Positions 1-14,400 of a stretch of DNA of 64,000 nt are shown in pieces; the first letter of the stretch is position 1; each line of letters opens with the position of its first letter. The stretch is from Rhyzopertha dominica. Lineage: Eukaryota > Arthropoda > Insecta > Coleoptera > Bostrichidae. The position numbers and the translations under genes are program-made. The stretch spans positions 50,525,786-50,589,785 of the forward strand of contig QCXZ01000041.1 of the NCBI GenBank assembly GCA_025024175.1, in the 5' to 3' direction. Under the pieces are notes generated by a model. It was not told where the DNA came from. It saw nothing but the letters and a program-made list of their open reading frames with translations, and did not search any database.

Positions 1-590
1 GGGTTCCATAGGGACGTGTTTATCTTGACGGGGCTGAATTGAAAAATTGGCTGGCTTTAGGTCCCAAAGTTTGGATTAAATTATAATTAACAGCATATAA
101 TATCAGATAAAGTTACTACTAAACAATTTTCTTCCTTAAAAACATTCAAATAATGCTTCCTATAGAAGATAACTGTTGTATTTTATCACCTTGGCAACTG
201 ATCAGGTCATATTGGGTCAAACAACCATTAGAAAGGTTGAATAGAAAACAAGTCGTCTTTCATAACTTGAAACTTCGGACTTTTTAGAATCGATGTATTT
301 TTTTAATCTTACATTTGTCGAAGGGAAAAAAATGATGCTGGTTCATCACGTTTGTGTAAATCAAATAACAGTTTTATGAGCTTTGGCAATCCAAAAAAAG
401 TGTTTGAAACTTTCTTACTTAATTTTAAAGCAGATTGCAAATAAAAATAATGTTCTCTCACTAGCTAAATAAAAAAAGAGTGTGTACTTACGTATGGTTG
501 CTGAAAATAACAAATAATGCTACCAAGCACATGTTGTTGTCACCTCAATGAGTAAAATGCAAAATATTATCAAAAATTTGACCCGACTTA

Positions 591-640
591 ACTCGGCTGT
601 ATTTTAACTGTGGTAGCATAATTTAAAAGATGATTAATTG
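591..640 (+). pseudogene. Possible nuclear fragment of mitochondrial 16S rRNA
   Basis: The words GGCTGTATTTTAACTG and GGTAGCATAATTT lie next to each other. They resemble the conserved peptidyl-transferase part of insect mitochondrial large rRNA, where the two are normally separated by about five more bases. The match is short (about 50 bases) and judged from memory, so it may be chance in AT-rich DNA. Confidence 0.25.
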
Positions 641-659
641 TTGAGCAGAAGGAAAATTC

Positions 660-800
660 GCTAAAGGACTGCGCAGCTTTGCAGCTCGAGTTTTCAGTGT
701 TTTGCGGTCCAATCCGGGAACAAAGTCGCGTGCGTCGGCTCGCCCCCTCATGTCAAAGCGACGGGTGGGCGCGTCTGCCGGCCAGTTAGTCCGTTATTAG
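660..800. promoter_or_regulatory. GC-rich, CpG-containing island, possible promoter
   Basis: This stretch is clearly richer in G+C and CpG than the several kilobases around it, with runs such as CGCGTGCGTCGGCTCGCC. It contains insect initiator-like words (TTTTCAGTG, GGCCAGTTAG). It could be the promoter and first exon of a gene whose body lies outside the window. I see no TATA box at a fixed distance and cannot assign a direction. Confidence 0.3.
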
Positions 801-2739
801 TCGATATTTTGTTTTGTACGTTTCTAAATGTGTGAGCTATATAGCGCAGGATGTGTAAACAGACGATAACCATTGATCACGATTAGCCGATTGGTTTTCG
901 CTTAACGAAATTCGCGGACATATCAATTAGTCGTACGGGAGCTCCCTTAGTTTTGTTTTTCAGACGGTAACTGGGCACACATTTTGTTAATTCACGTTAA
1001 AGCCGAATTTGAACAGCTTGATTGTGTTATGACTGCATTCTGTGAATGCTCTTGCCTATTTGTTATATAAACTTTTCGAGCTACGTGATTGTACGTATTT
1101 TTATTTGTGGTAAATAATGTTGTTAGCAAATTTACTGTGTACATAGGTGACTTATATTNAATTTTTTTATGTTGTACTGTCTCCTCGTCCCTTTTTCGAG
1201 AACAGCCGAAGATGATGATGATGTCGTTGCTTTGCAGACAGTGTATAGTCCAGAATTTTATTGTAATTGAACACAAAGGTTAAATGGGGTAGTGTAAATT
1301 TGTAAATAACGCTTGTAATCCTTGCAGATTGATGATTCTTGTAATGAATTTCGATTTAGCGTAATTTAATATTTCTTTTTTAATTTTCAATTAATGCAGA
1401 AGTTAGATTGCAGATCTATTGTAAAACTTAGACTGTTCTTTTTCAAGATCGATGTGTTATAGCTGTATATACCACTTGCTTAATGTATGTTAATTGACAC
1501 ATTATAATGAATATTTAAAATACAAAGAAAACATTACGACTCTGCCCGTTATTTCTTTGACCTTAATTTCAGCGTTTCTTTGTTACAGGTCGCGATTAGA
1601 CGAGATGGTTTTTTATTTTAAACTATGAAAGTGAGTTGTATTCCCTAGAAAAATACGAATCTGTAAGTTTGTCAATACATGTTTGTGATCGTCCATTTTT
1701 TTAACTAGTTCACTAACGTTTGGCCGAAGCATTCTTTCGTGTCAAACATTGCTAACAATTTTTTTGTAACAATCAGGTAAGGTTATTCGCAAACCATAAT
1801 GGGGTTCGTGACAAGAATAAGTGTCCTTTTTACAAATCTGAAGTATATTTATGAAATTATAATGCTAAAAAAGCGAGCAAAAACGCGATGACATCGTNAA
1901 AGTGTGTTGGAAACGTNGCAATTGGGGGCATAAAATAGNGAGCTAAAAACATCGCACCACGGGAAATGACGAATAAATACCCTATATTTATATTTAGGAA
2001 CCCTATGGCATTGATGAACTAAACACTACAAATCAGTTTTCAGTTAAATTTTGGGTTGTAACGTTTTGTGTGATATTTACGTTGATTAAGTCGAAATTAA
2101 TGCAAATTAATTACCATTACATACATTTTGGTTAGGAAACCATTGCAAAAACTCAATTGCTGAACATAGAAAACTTATTTACTAGTGTCTATTGGAAGTT
2201 TAGACGTCGAAAGTTGGTAGCAGTGTAAAATTTTTACAAAACTACTGAATATTTAGAGATAAATGAATGCTCATCTGAGAGACAAAAGATTCAGAGCCTA
2301 AGGTATTTCTCAAATAAATATGCTTACTATTTTTTACTAAAATAATTGCGAAGTCTACCATTCAGATTATTTTTGGCCTACACTTTTATGAATTTTGGTT
2401 ATAAAAAATAACTTACGTGAAAATAAGACCATTTTCAAACGTCAGTGCTTTAATTATGGATGTTTCCTATTTTGTAAAATAATTGTGGTTAACTTTCAAT
2501 CGTTATCTGGTATGGATCTTTCCTCTCTCTCCAGGATCTCAGCCTTAAGGCACAACCTTGTTTTGTTCCACCTTATTGGCATGAAGCCTGTCTTCACTAC
2601 CATGCCATTACATTAATGATAGTGGGGGAAGAACTAAATTTCTACTAGCTTATTTTATAGATTATCGTTTTGTATGGAAGTGGTCTACAAGAAGCTAAAA
2701 CTCTGACTAGAATGAAATAACAGCTTGGAATAAAAAAAC

Positions 2740-2745
2740 TTTATT
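2740..2745 (-). terminator. Polyadenylation signal of LRRC58-like gene
   Basis: AATAAA on the minus strand begins one base after the TAG stop codon (2747-2749). If used, the 3' UTR would be only a few tens of bases. No other exact AATAAA was found on this strand for roughly the next kilobase. Confidence 0.55.
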
Positions 2746-2746
2746 T

Positions 2747-4819
2747 CTACCCGAGTAAAACCTTTTTCATCATATAACTGCTGCTAGGTTTTACATCATA
2801 TTGTCTACTAGTGACACACTTTGAAGAACAAAGGTATTGCAACAACGGAATCCTGTACTTTCCACAAAAGTCCACGAACTTGATGTGCTCTATTCGGCTG
2901 TCGAAATAAACACCTAAAAAAAACAATTCTATCAGTTACAACGCTCTATACAAAACCTTCAATTTTACCTCTACATTTTGGATTCACACAATGATGTGCG
3001 CTGCTCAAATACTCTAGCAAATGGTCTGGTATTTCCCCTCTTTTAACCGAGACTTCGTATATCTTTACCGACCTTGCTGCCAGTTCCAGCAGTGTTGCCG
3101 GATTGTAAGACATGTCGCTTATGAATCGAACTACTAGAGGGTTGTCTCTCAAACTTAACTGCAACGGGACAGTTTAGTTCTGCTGTTATAAATGGCTTGC
3201 TTTGCTTACCTCTGTCAAGTTTTTTAATGTCACTATTTCAGGTGGCAGTGTTTTTATTCGGTTTTTGTGCAAAAGCAATGATTTTAACTGGCTTAACTTG
3301 GCTATGCTCGGGGGAATACTTTCGATTGCGTTGTCACACAGTACCAGGGCTTGTAGAGTTTTTACCTGGCCTAAACTGTCTGGGACTTCCGTTAGGTAGT
3401 TGCCACCCATGGATAGAACCTGCAATCTTATTTTTAAATGAGAATTTGTAAATTGCATTACATAATATATTTACTTAAAACTGATGGTAAACTTTCATGC
3501 CAGTATGATAACTTGTTGCATTTTTTGGGCAAATGGAGGATTTTAGTTAAAAATCCTTGAACTGGCAGCACTTGTGACTGCATTTAACAAATACACTGCA
3601 CGAGAGAGATGCCCTGCATCGATAATACTAGCACTGCCATTATGAAATCACAACCGTCACAGAAATCTGCGTTTTATGTAAAATGACAATATAAATAATA
3701 CATTGTTTACTATACCTATGCATTTTTTAATGTTGCAATAAACTTTATTATTGTCATAAATAAAATACATGATCGCATATTGCCATTTCTGGACAAATGC
3801 CTGAATAGAGCAAATGACAGTACCATTACATGAAATCTCAGCATTTTAATACTTTTTTGAATCGATTTGAAACTTGAAAGTGTTTAATCATTTGATTACT
3901 ATTGACGCCCAAAGCACAATGATGTCTATATTGCAAGGAATAGATGCCTTTGTGCGCAATTTCAATTTTTCTCATTGTGCATCTATTTAGAAAGTGTAAA
4001 ATGTTCATGGTTGATGTATATTAACATAAGCTACATAAATGACTGTTAGTTTAAGTTATGGTCATTTTTCACGAGCTACATACGCTGACATATAAAAAGT
4101 GTTATTTACTACCAACTTTCAATGTCCGAATGTCATTCATTTCAGAAAAAAATGTGGGTTGGTAACACCGTTCGACATGTTGCCTAGCAACCACATACAT
4201 ATGGATTGTTTCTTTTTTAATGAGAGATATTGCTACCCTGATAAAAGAAAGATTTATTTATTCCACTGAATTTGACGAGTATTACTTGAATATTTTTCTA
4301 TTATAACGACGTGATTTTGTATTCAACTTACTGTTGAAGCCTCCAAATGTTTTTCGAGATTGAAGTAATGTGATTCCCTCCTAAATACAGGTACTTCAGA
4401 TTGATCAAGTCGAGCAGTTGTTCAGGAAATACAGTCAACAAATTCCCACTCAAGTTCAATTCCTTCAGCGTGGCGTTAACGGTGAAAGTTTTAGGCAGCG
4501 AACCGTCCTTCAAATTATTGTTCTTGGCCATCAAACAAGAAAGCTGGCAGTGCGCTAAAATATCCGGCAGGCTCGTCAGATTATTGTTACTGATGTCGAG
4601 CACCCTGAGTTCCGTAAACTTCACTATATTCTCGGGGAACACCCGCAGGTGATTGTGATGCAAGATTAGCACTTCCACATCATCGGGTTTGTTGGATTTC
4701 TCTATTAGAACTTCGATGTTGTGGTTCACCTCCTCGGGTTCTAGCAGCATATACGAGAAGTCCAGGGATCGGTTGGGGTTGCTATCGCTATCGCTGCTAT
4801 CCGACGTATAGATTTCCAT
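2747..4819 (-). CDS. LRRC58: LRRC58-like leucine-rich repeat protein
   Basis: Four exons on the minus strand: 4332-4819, 3210-3426, 2969-3158 and 2747-2913, joined at GT-AG sites, giving 353 residues, close to the vertebrate LRRC58 length. The N-terminus is acidic (serine/aspartate-rich), followed by a run of leucine-rich repeats such as LRVLDISNNNLTSLP and LKYLYLGGNHITSI. The C-terminal part carries LSLRDNPLVVRF, a cysteine pair CVNPKC, then FVDFCGKYRIPLLQYLCS and the terminal KVLLG, which I recognise as the LRRC58 signature. The exon 2 acceptor was set at 3426/3427 because only that choice keeps the LRR phase (RLQQLQVLSMGGN). LRR proteins are generally interaction modules; I infer no specific role. 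Tip60 lies upstream on the same strand. Confidence 0.9.
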
Positions 4820-5797
4820 TTTCTATGCAGTTAACCGTGTTCGCTTTGGAGCAGAGCTCGACAATGACTAAGGGGTTTTGGTTGCGACTGTTAGATGATA
4901 CTGCGAAACCTAATGACCTGTGACCCCATGATAAGGAGCCATTGAACACAAAGTTGTTATCTAGACCCCACAGGAAAATTTGAGTCGGGACGACACTTTT
5001 TAAGACTTCATAACGGGAGAATTGTTTTTAATGGTATTGGGAATATAAAATCGTCGTTTGTTCTTGGCGAAAAACTGATTTGCTTATCTTTCCGCTGAAG
5101 GTTAAGGAAATGATAATAGTTCAAGTTATTGCTAGGAATAGCTGCATTTGTTAGTTATATTAAGGATCTAAAGTGAAGTCACATGTTTTGGTGCATTTTT
5201 TTTAGTACAATAAATTTTATTACAATTTTACAGACTACTAGTCACTATGAATAAACTTCAGTTTCTGCTAATGTAAATAAATCATTGATCCAATAATAAT
5301 TTAATTTTGGACTTTTGAAGAAGTTTATCGATTACTAGATATGCATATGTACATCAAAAGTGCAAATACAAGTCCCTAATCACATATTCAATTTTGCAAG
5401 TAAGCTGCCTTTTTCAAGATATTACTTATTAAAAAAAAAACAATATTTTGGTCTTAAATTTAGCAAAAGTTTTGCTTGAAATCATGCACATTATCTCCTG
5501 CTGAGGCTTTTTTCCAATCGTATGCATCAACATATGCAACAGACAATTATCTATGTGATTATCTTACAGACTGTGCCAGTTTTCGCCGTAGCTGATAATC
5601 AAGTTTGTCTAAGCCTTTAGGACCACAATATTTTAAAACAAAATTTAATTTATTCAATATGATCTTTAAGACTAAAAAGTTATTCTAAAACCTTTTAATT
5701 TACCAAAATCGCAGGTCCCACTAACGAAAAATCACATTTCTTTTGAATTTGTAGCTTTTTAGTTCATATTAAAAAAAACTTAGTAAAACTTACAACA
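4820..5797. other. Intergenic DNA between LRRC58-like gene and Tip60
   Basis: About 1 kb between the LRRC58-like start codon and the Tip60 3' end, both on the minus strand. It must contain the LRRC58-like promoter; 4820-4990 is less AT-rich than the rest. No open frame or repeat stands out. Confidence 0.6.
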
Positions 5798-5803
5798 TTT
5801 ATT
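5798..5803 (-). terminator. Polyadenylation signal of Tip60
   Basis: AATAAA on the minus strand, 59 bases beyond the Tip60 stop codon (5862-5864). Confidence 0.6.
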
Positions 5804-5861
5804 GTACTCACAGTATAAATACAATATTAATACTGCATCACGTTAAAAATTGCTAAAATCA

Positions 5862-7664
<1,803 letters not shown>

Positions 7665-8239
7665 TTACGACGAAATTATTTTCCTTTCAACTTTTAAAGT
7701 AATTCGTAAACTCCACAGGCTCAGTAAACATAACCTATAAACACTGCATTAGCTTATGTCCCCGTATTCATGTCTGCAATATATTAAGTGTTAGCACTGG
7801 ATCATTTTTCTACTTAATTTACAATAGATAAATTGAGTTTTATGGGAATTTTTGATTAATTATTANTTACAGACATAAAACGTCGTACAACTAAAGTGAC
7901 AGCTTGACAATGACAACTTGACAACTGACGTTGACGGACGCAAGTTACCAACCATAAACTGATAAAATGTATAAGTATTACACGAGATTGACTGAGCTTA
8001 TTCAGCAAAAGTTTATTATGAAATATAGCATTGCATGGTATGGAAAATTACACTTTAACACCTATACCTATACATTTCGCATTTGAACTAATAGTTTTAA
8101 AAGTGCACCTATCCTCTCACTTATTCTAGTACTTGCTCTGTGTCCGGTACTGCCAACTGTTATGTGTTAACCTCAATTCATGCTGATTTGTCAAATCCAA
8201 AACTCCAAAAGGTATCCAACTAGTCTTGTTGCTTAAAAC
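7665..8239. promoter_or_regulatory. Shared upstream region of Tip60 and mRpL28
   Basis: The start codons of the two divergent housekeeping genes are only 575 bases apart, so this interval must hold both promoters and 5' UTRs. It is AT-rich with no TATA box placed convincingly for either gene. Around 7915-7940 it has several TTGAC/ACGTTGACGG words. Confidence 0.5.
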
Positions 8240-9389
8240 ATGTCACAGGTAAGAATTTTACAAATGTTTTGTAGTGTGTTCCACAATTACTTTTTTATTT
8301 TGCATATTTTAGTCCATTAAAAAACTGGGACTGTACGTGAAACCAGGGCTGTTCGATAATGGTTTGGGGGCTAGACTTCCGGAAGCTTATAAAAAGTTCT
8401 ACAAAGAATGGAAGCTTACAGAACCAGCTGCTGTACACTACATCCCAGAAGAAGGGAAGTGGAAAAGAGATGAGATTACGGGTGAAGTGTAAGTATACGA
8501 TTCGTATGTAGTTCAGTCTTTTGTTTATGTGTCGTGTGTCCAGGCATCCTGTACAAAACATCCCACTGCCCTTGAAGTTTCCTATGCAGTACAATGAGCA
8601 AATGNGGGGAGGCGAAGCCATCGTTCAAGGGTTTCTCAAGAAACACCGCAGATACAAACGTAGGGTACCGCATTTCTGGATTCCAACGTTAAGACGTTCT
8701 GTTGTGTACAGCGAAGTGCTTGACAAGCACATGTCTGTAGTTGTGACTGATAGAACCATTAGACTGATTCATGAGAACTATGGATTCGATCATTATTTGT
8801 TGAAGGTTTGTATGACTATATTAGTTACTATTGCTGTTAAGTAAGTGGTTTTGCAGAATTTGGCTTGTGATTTGAAGTCGCTGCTTGCCTGCGCTTTGAA
8901 ACGGAAGATCCTGGAAGAGTTGCAGCAAGGATGTCCAAGTTACGCCGGTAAACCGGAAAAGCAAGAGGAAATTCTTAGCCGTTATAAACAGTACCTCTCT
9001 GCAGTAAGTCGTTCTTCTTTTTTGACCTTGTTTAAGCTGCATTTTATATTTTCAGTTTACACCCGAGGAAATTGAATGGTATGGTTATTCGTTTAACCAA
9101 GCATGTAAGAAATTGCAAGAATCAATCGAAGCTGCTGAGAAAATTGTACCGTTGAAACATGTGTATCGTTCTGAGTTACTAGAAAAACTAAGGGCTGCAG
9201 GGATCAAAGAGGCTTCTGGGGATGATAGCAGCTTAGGACTCGTGTAAGTATAAATCTTCCGGAATCTTCTGTAAGAGTTTTTTCTGCACAGTGTTCCTTG
9301 AATTAGTGAATTAACTGTTTTTCTTTTTTTTAAGCCAATCTTCGTGGATGCAGAAACTTAATCCATTCAGCAAGAAAAGTGAAACATAG
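8240..9389 (+). CDS. mRpL28: Mitochondrial large ribosomal subunit protein L28
   Basis: Six exons: 8240-8248, 8313-8488, 8544-8805, 8857-9003, 9056-9243, 9335-9389, all GT-AG and in phase, giving 278 residues (human MRPL28 has 256). The first exon codes only for M-S-Q. Recognition rests on the conserved blocks VHYIPEEGKWK, QNIPLPLKFP, GGEAIVQGF, VYSEVLDKHMSV and RTIRLIHENYGFDHYLLK, and on FTPEEIEWYG further on, which align with MRPL28 as I remember it. The protein is a structural part of the mitochondrial 39S ribosomal subunit. The codon with N at 8605 (TGN) is probably TGG (Trp). It is divergent from Tip60. Confidence 0.92.
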
Positions 9390-9994
9390 TGGTAGTATAT
9401 TTTGTAGCTGTCATAGCGTATTATATAAATATAATCAGACATTGTTTTGTTTGTGTTTTTTTAATATAGTGCATACCTATTATTGTGTTTATTTTTGTAT
9501 TCCATTTAGATCATTAGCAGGCAAACATGTTCGATATCAGACTGGGGTATAATTTTCTAATCATAGATATCCAAAAACTGATTTTAGATCTAGGTTTCTC
9601 ATGCTCTAACCCTTGTAGTTTGTGAAAAATCACCCCTGATTAAAATATGACTGCTATTGTAACTCGTTTAGGGCAATGTGAAACCAAATGATTAAACAAA
9701 AGTAGTTATGTTTAAACTTACATATTTCATTAAAAACAGTGAAAAGTTTACTTCAGCTGAAACAAAAAACTTGGAGACGCAAGTTTTAAGCTGACTAATT
9801 TTAAAATGAGCCTCGCAACAGCAAATTTTGAACGGGATTTCCCTCAAGAGTCATTGCAAACAACTTCTTTTCTCGTAAAGCAACCCTAGGTACATTTCAA
9901 TATGTTTTTAGTGGGGTAATTGTCAAATCGAATGTAAAAATTCATGGTAGTCACAGTTGTAAAAATACAATTTTTCCTCGTCTCTCCTGAGCAG

Positions 9995-10053
9995 ACCAGT
10001 TGCTTGCGCCGAATCTTTCGTGGTGTGTACACTCAAGCTATTAGCTACATTAC
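9995..10053 (+). other. Exon-like block A of unknown locus
   Basis: A 59-base block preceded by a pyrimidine-rich acceptor (TCGTCTCTCCTGAGCAG) and followed by the strong donor GTAAGT. Two of the three frames are open. No family recognised. Confidence 0.25.
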
Positions 10054-10335
10054 GTAAGTCCTACTTGCTATTCTTACTATTTAAGTAGGTCAAAGAAATC
10101 ATCTTGGAAAGCAGAATCGTAATTAATTTCAGAACTTTTACATTTCAGGTATGTCAAATGCACTTTGATTCTGTTATTACTTCACAATTTGTAAGCCATT
10201 AATTGTACTCAAAATCAGTTTTCTGCTTTTAACACCATTTAATTGCAAAAACCTCTCACACGTTTTTAATTATCAAAATATAAGTTTTTAATGTTGCATC
10301 CGTCTCATTGACTAAATCGATTGAACGTGTTACAG

Positions 10336-10426
10336 GTGGATTAAAAGGAACAAAACTGGCCATCATCTACAACGAAAAGAAGTCAGACGATGACGTTAAG
10401 CCACAAGTCAATTGTTGATACTGTTG
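10336..10426 (+). other. Exon-like block B of unknown locus
   Basis: A 91-base block between a TTACAG acceptor and a GTAAGT donor. The frame continuing from block A reads GLKGTKLAIIYNEKKSDDD and on to a TGA at 10416-10418, eight bases before the donor. It could be an exon holding a stop codon, or part of a non-coding RNA. I do not recognise the peptide. Confidence 0.25.
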
Positions 10427-11014
10427 GTAAGTAATTTTTATAAATGTTTTCTCTTCATTTAGCAAATGAAACTAATAATATGCTTTGGGAAAACTTTATT
10501 AGTGATAATAATTATAATCTTTACAGCTCACTTAATACTGCTGAGAAATGGTTTATAAAATTTAGGGTTAATTTTAGCTGCATGCACTACAATTGGGTCG
10601 TTGTACCATGCGAAAAATGATTTTTCCTGACACATTCAATATAATTAGCTAAAAAATTCAAAATTTATACTTGCGTCCCTGTTTTTTTGGAGGTGCAATA
10701 TAGAAAACAATATTGATCATTTTTGCTTTAATTGGATTTACTTTAGATGTACTAGAAATCTGTTTTCGTTATTTGAAACAGTGTTAACTGAAGCTTACAC
10801 CTATTAACATAAAATATTAATATTAACATTGGAAATACCCAAAATTAATTCTTAAAGTAAAAAAATGCACGTCAAAAAGATGTGTTAGTAGCTTTTGTTC
10901 CATAATTCAAAAGGTAATAAGTTTTTGATTTTGAAAATGCTTTTGACAAGTAAAGAGCTTTGAATCTGTTGTGGTTTTTGATAATTCATGCTCTTATTTA
11001 AATTTCTGGGACAG

Positions 11015-11240
11015 AAAGAACGAGAGATGCCCTCAGTGGTGATATTTCGGAGGGAGGATGGTCCAGGCAGCCCTCTACGATCGGCCCTCTTTGGCTACAG
11101 GGATTTCTCTGGTTGAAGGTGTTCCATCTGCGCTGCACTTCGCGCTGGATTCTGCCCTGTGGACAAATGATTTTACAGACTTTTGCGCATTGTTCTGATT
11201 ATATTTTAAGTGTGCCATGGGTTTGTTGATACTAGAGAGC
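11015..11240 (+). other. Exon-like block C of unknown locus
   Basis: A GC-richer block after the acceptor GGGACAG. One frame is open for about 70 codons and reads RTRDALSGDISEGGWSRQPS near its start; it is the frame reached by joining block A directly to C. Another frame reads MPSVVIFRREDGPGSPLRSA before its stop. Neither is recognised. Base composition unlike the surroundings is the main argument that it is a real exon. Confidence 0.25.
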
Positions 11241-11416
11241 TATGCAGTGTTATTTTTTTTGTAACTTTACACCTGTAGTAGAATGATTATAATTAAATAT
11301 GCATTATTATTATTTCAGTGTTTTATTTCAATGTTGGAACAAGCAAGATTATTTCAAACTTAGAGTACAAAATTAATTGAAAGAAAGAAAAATGAAACGG
11401 CAATATTTCAGCACCC

Positions 11417-14400
11417 AACTGACACCTATCCGAAATGCAGCAGGTCCACATTAGTAAATGAACATAAAATTAGCGTAATCGGAGACCATCAAGTTTCAAT
11501 GTGAAAAAACAACAAAGGGGTTAGCCTTTGCTCTTTTGCCGTTTTCGGTGAAAATTATTTTTGGCTCAAAATCGGCATACTGATGTATTTTGAGCTGTTG
11601 ATTCCAAAAATGCATTCAGAAATGAGCTAGGACGTCGGGAAATTATTTTTTCGTAAATTGAAAGTTCTACTCTAGGTCACTTTTCAGACGAACCGTTGCA
11701 GCTAGAGAAAAACTGACACCACTCCGAAATGCAGCAGGTTCACATTAGTAAATGAACATAAAATTAGTGTAATCGGAGACCATGAAATTTCGAGGTGAAA
11801 AAACAACAAAGGGGTTAGCCTTTGCTCTTTTGCCGTTTTCGGTGAAAATTATTTTTGGCTCAAAATCGGCATACTGATGTATTTTGAGCTGCTGATTCCA
11901 AAAATGCATTCAGAAATGAGCTAGGACGTCGGGAAATTATTTTTTCGTAAATTGAAAGTTCTACTCTAGGTCACTTTTCAGACGAACCGTTGCAGCTAGA
12001 GAAAAACTGACACCACTCCGAAATGCAGCAGGTTCACATTAGTAAGTGAACATAAAATTAGCGTAATCGGAGACCATGAAATTTCGAGGTGAAAAAACAA
12101 CAAAGGGGTTAGCCTTTGCTCTTTTGCCGTTTTCGGTGAAAATTATTTTTGGCTCAAAATCGGCATACCGATGTATTTTGAGCTGCTGATTCCAAAAATG
12201 CATTCAGAAATGAGCTAGGACGTCGGGAAATTAATTTTTCGTAAATTGAAAGTTCTACTCTAGGTCACTTTTCAGACGAACCGTTGCAGCTAGAGAAAAA
12301 CTGACACCACTCCGAAATGCAGCAGGTTCACATTAGTAAGTGAACATAAAATTAGCGTAATCGGAGACCATGAAATTTCGAGGTGAAAAAACAACAAAGG
12401 GGTTAGCCTTTGCTCTTTTGCCGTTTTTGGTGAAAATTATTTTTGGCTCAAAATCGGCATACGGATGTATTTTGAGCTGCTGATTCCAAAAAAGCATTCA
12501 GAAATGAGCTAGGACGTCGGGAAATTAATTTTTCGTAAATTGAAAGCTCTACTCTAGGTCACTTTTCAGACGAACCGTTGCAGCTAGAGAAAAACTGACA
12601 CCACTCCGAAATGCAGCAGGTCCACATTAGTAAATGAACATAAAATTAGCGTAATCGGAGACCATGAAATTTCGAGGTGAAAAAACAACAAAGGGGTTAG
12701 CCTTTGCTCTTTTGCCGTTTTTGGTGAAAATTATTTTTGGCTCAAAATCGGCATACTGATGTATTTTGAGCTGCTGATTCCAAAAATGCATTCAGAAATG
12801 AGCTAGGACGTCGGGAATTTAATTTTTCGTAAATTGAAAGTTCTACTCTAGGTCACTTTTCAGATGAACCGTTGCAGCTAGAGAAAAACTGACACCACTC
12901 CGAAATGCAGCAGGTCCACATTAGTAAATGAACATAAAATTAGCGTAATCGGAGACCATGAAATTTCGAGGTGAAAAAACAACAAAGGGGTTAGCCTTTG
13001 CTCTTTTGCCGTTTTCGGTGAAAATTATTTTTGGCTCAAAATCGGCATACCGATGTATTTTGAGCTGTTGATTCCAAAAATGCATTCAGAAATGAGCTAG
13101 GAGGTCGGGAAATTAATTTTTCGTAAATTGAAAGTTCTACTCTAGGTCACTTTTCAGACGAACCGTTGCAGCTAGAGAAAAACTGACACCACTCCGAAAT
13201 GCAGCAGGTCCACATTAGTAAATGAACATAAAATTAACGTAATCGGAGACCATGAAATTTCGAGGTGAAAAAACAACAAAGGGGTTAGCCTTTGCTCTTT
13301 TGCCGTTTTCGGTGAAAATTATTTTTGGCTCAAAATCGGCATACTGATGTATTTTGAGCTGCTGATTCCAAAAATGCATTCAGAAATGAGCTAGGACGTC
13401 AGGAAATTAATTTTTCGTAAATTGAAAGCTCTACTCTAGGTCACTTTTCAGACGAACCGTTGCAGCTAGAGAAAAACTGACACCACTCCGAAATGCAGCA
13501 GGTCCACATTAGTAAATGAACATAAAATTAGCGTAATCGGAGACCATGAAATTTCGAGGTGAAAAAACAACAAAGGGGTTAGCCTTTGCTCTTTTGCCGT
13601 TTTCGGTGAAAATTATTTTTGGCTCAAAATCGGCATACTGATGTATTTTGAGCTGCTGATTCCAAAAATGCATTCAGAAATGAGCTAGGACGTCGGGAAA
13701 TTAATTTTCGTAAATTGAAAGTTCTACTCTAGGTCACTTTTCAGACGAACCGTTGCAGCTAGAGAAAAACTGACACCATTCCGAAATGCAGCAGGTCCAC
13801 ATTAGTAAATGAACATAAAATTAGCGTAATCGGAGACCATGAAATTTCGAGGTGAAAAAACAACAAAGGGGTTAGCCTTTGCTCTTTTGCCGTTTTCGGT
13901 GAAAATTATTTTTGGCTCAAAATCGGCATACTGATGTATTTTGAGCTGCTGATTCCAAAAATGCATTCAGAAATGAGCTAGGACGTCGGGAAATTAATTT
14001 TTCGTAAATTGAAAGTTCTACTCTAGGTCACTTTTCAGACGAACCGTTGCAGCTAGAGAAAAACTGACACCATTCCGAAATGCAGCAGGTCCACATTAGT
14101 AAATGAACATAAAATTAGCGTAATCGGAGACCATGAAATTTCGAGGTGAAAAAACAACAAAGGGGTTAGCCTTTGCTCTTTTGCCGTTTTCGGTGAAAAT
14201 TATTTTTGGCTCAAAATCGGCATACTGATGTATTTTGAGCTGCTGATTCCAAAAATGCATTCAGAAATGAGCTAGGACGTCGGGAAATTAATTTTTCGTA
14301 AATTGAAAGTTCTACTCTAGGTCACTTTTCAGACGAACCGTTGCAGCTAGAGAAAAACTGACACCATTCCGAAATGCAGCAGGTCCACATTAGTAAATGA

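Larger units (their letters stand above)
1..2746. other. Intergenic DNA, no gene recognised
   Basis: AT-rich sequence with only short open frames that resemble nothing I know. It lies downstream (3') of the LRRC58-like gene. Within it I see a GC-rich island at about 660-800 and a short stretch at 591-640 that resembles mitochondrial large rRNA; both are listed separately. Scattered Ns (1159, 1898, 1917, 1939) show imperfect consensus. Confidence 0.6.
9390..11416. other. Intergenic DNA between mRpL28 and the satellite array
   Basis: AT-rich DNA with no recognised gene. Three blocks with good splice signals (9995-10053, 10336-10426, from 11015) are described separately. Confidence 0.5.

Noticed and set aside
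992..1283. Overlapping open frames on both strands near 1 kb
   Set aside because: Low-complexity composition, an N in the middle, no start context or family resemblance.
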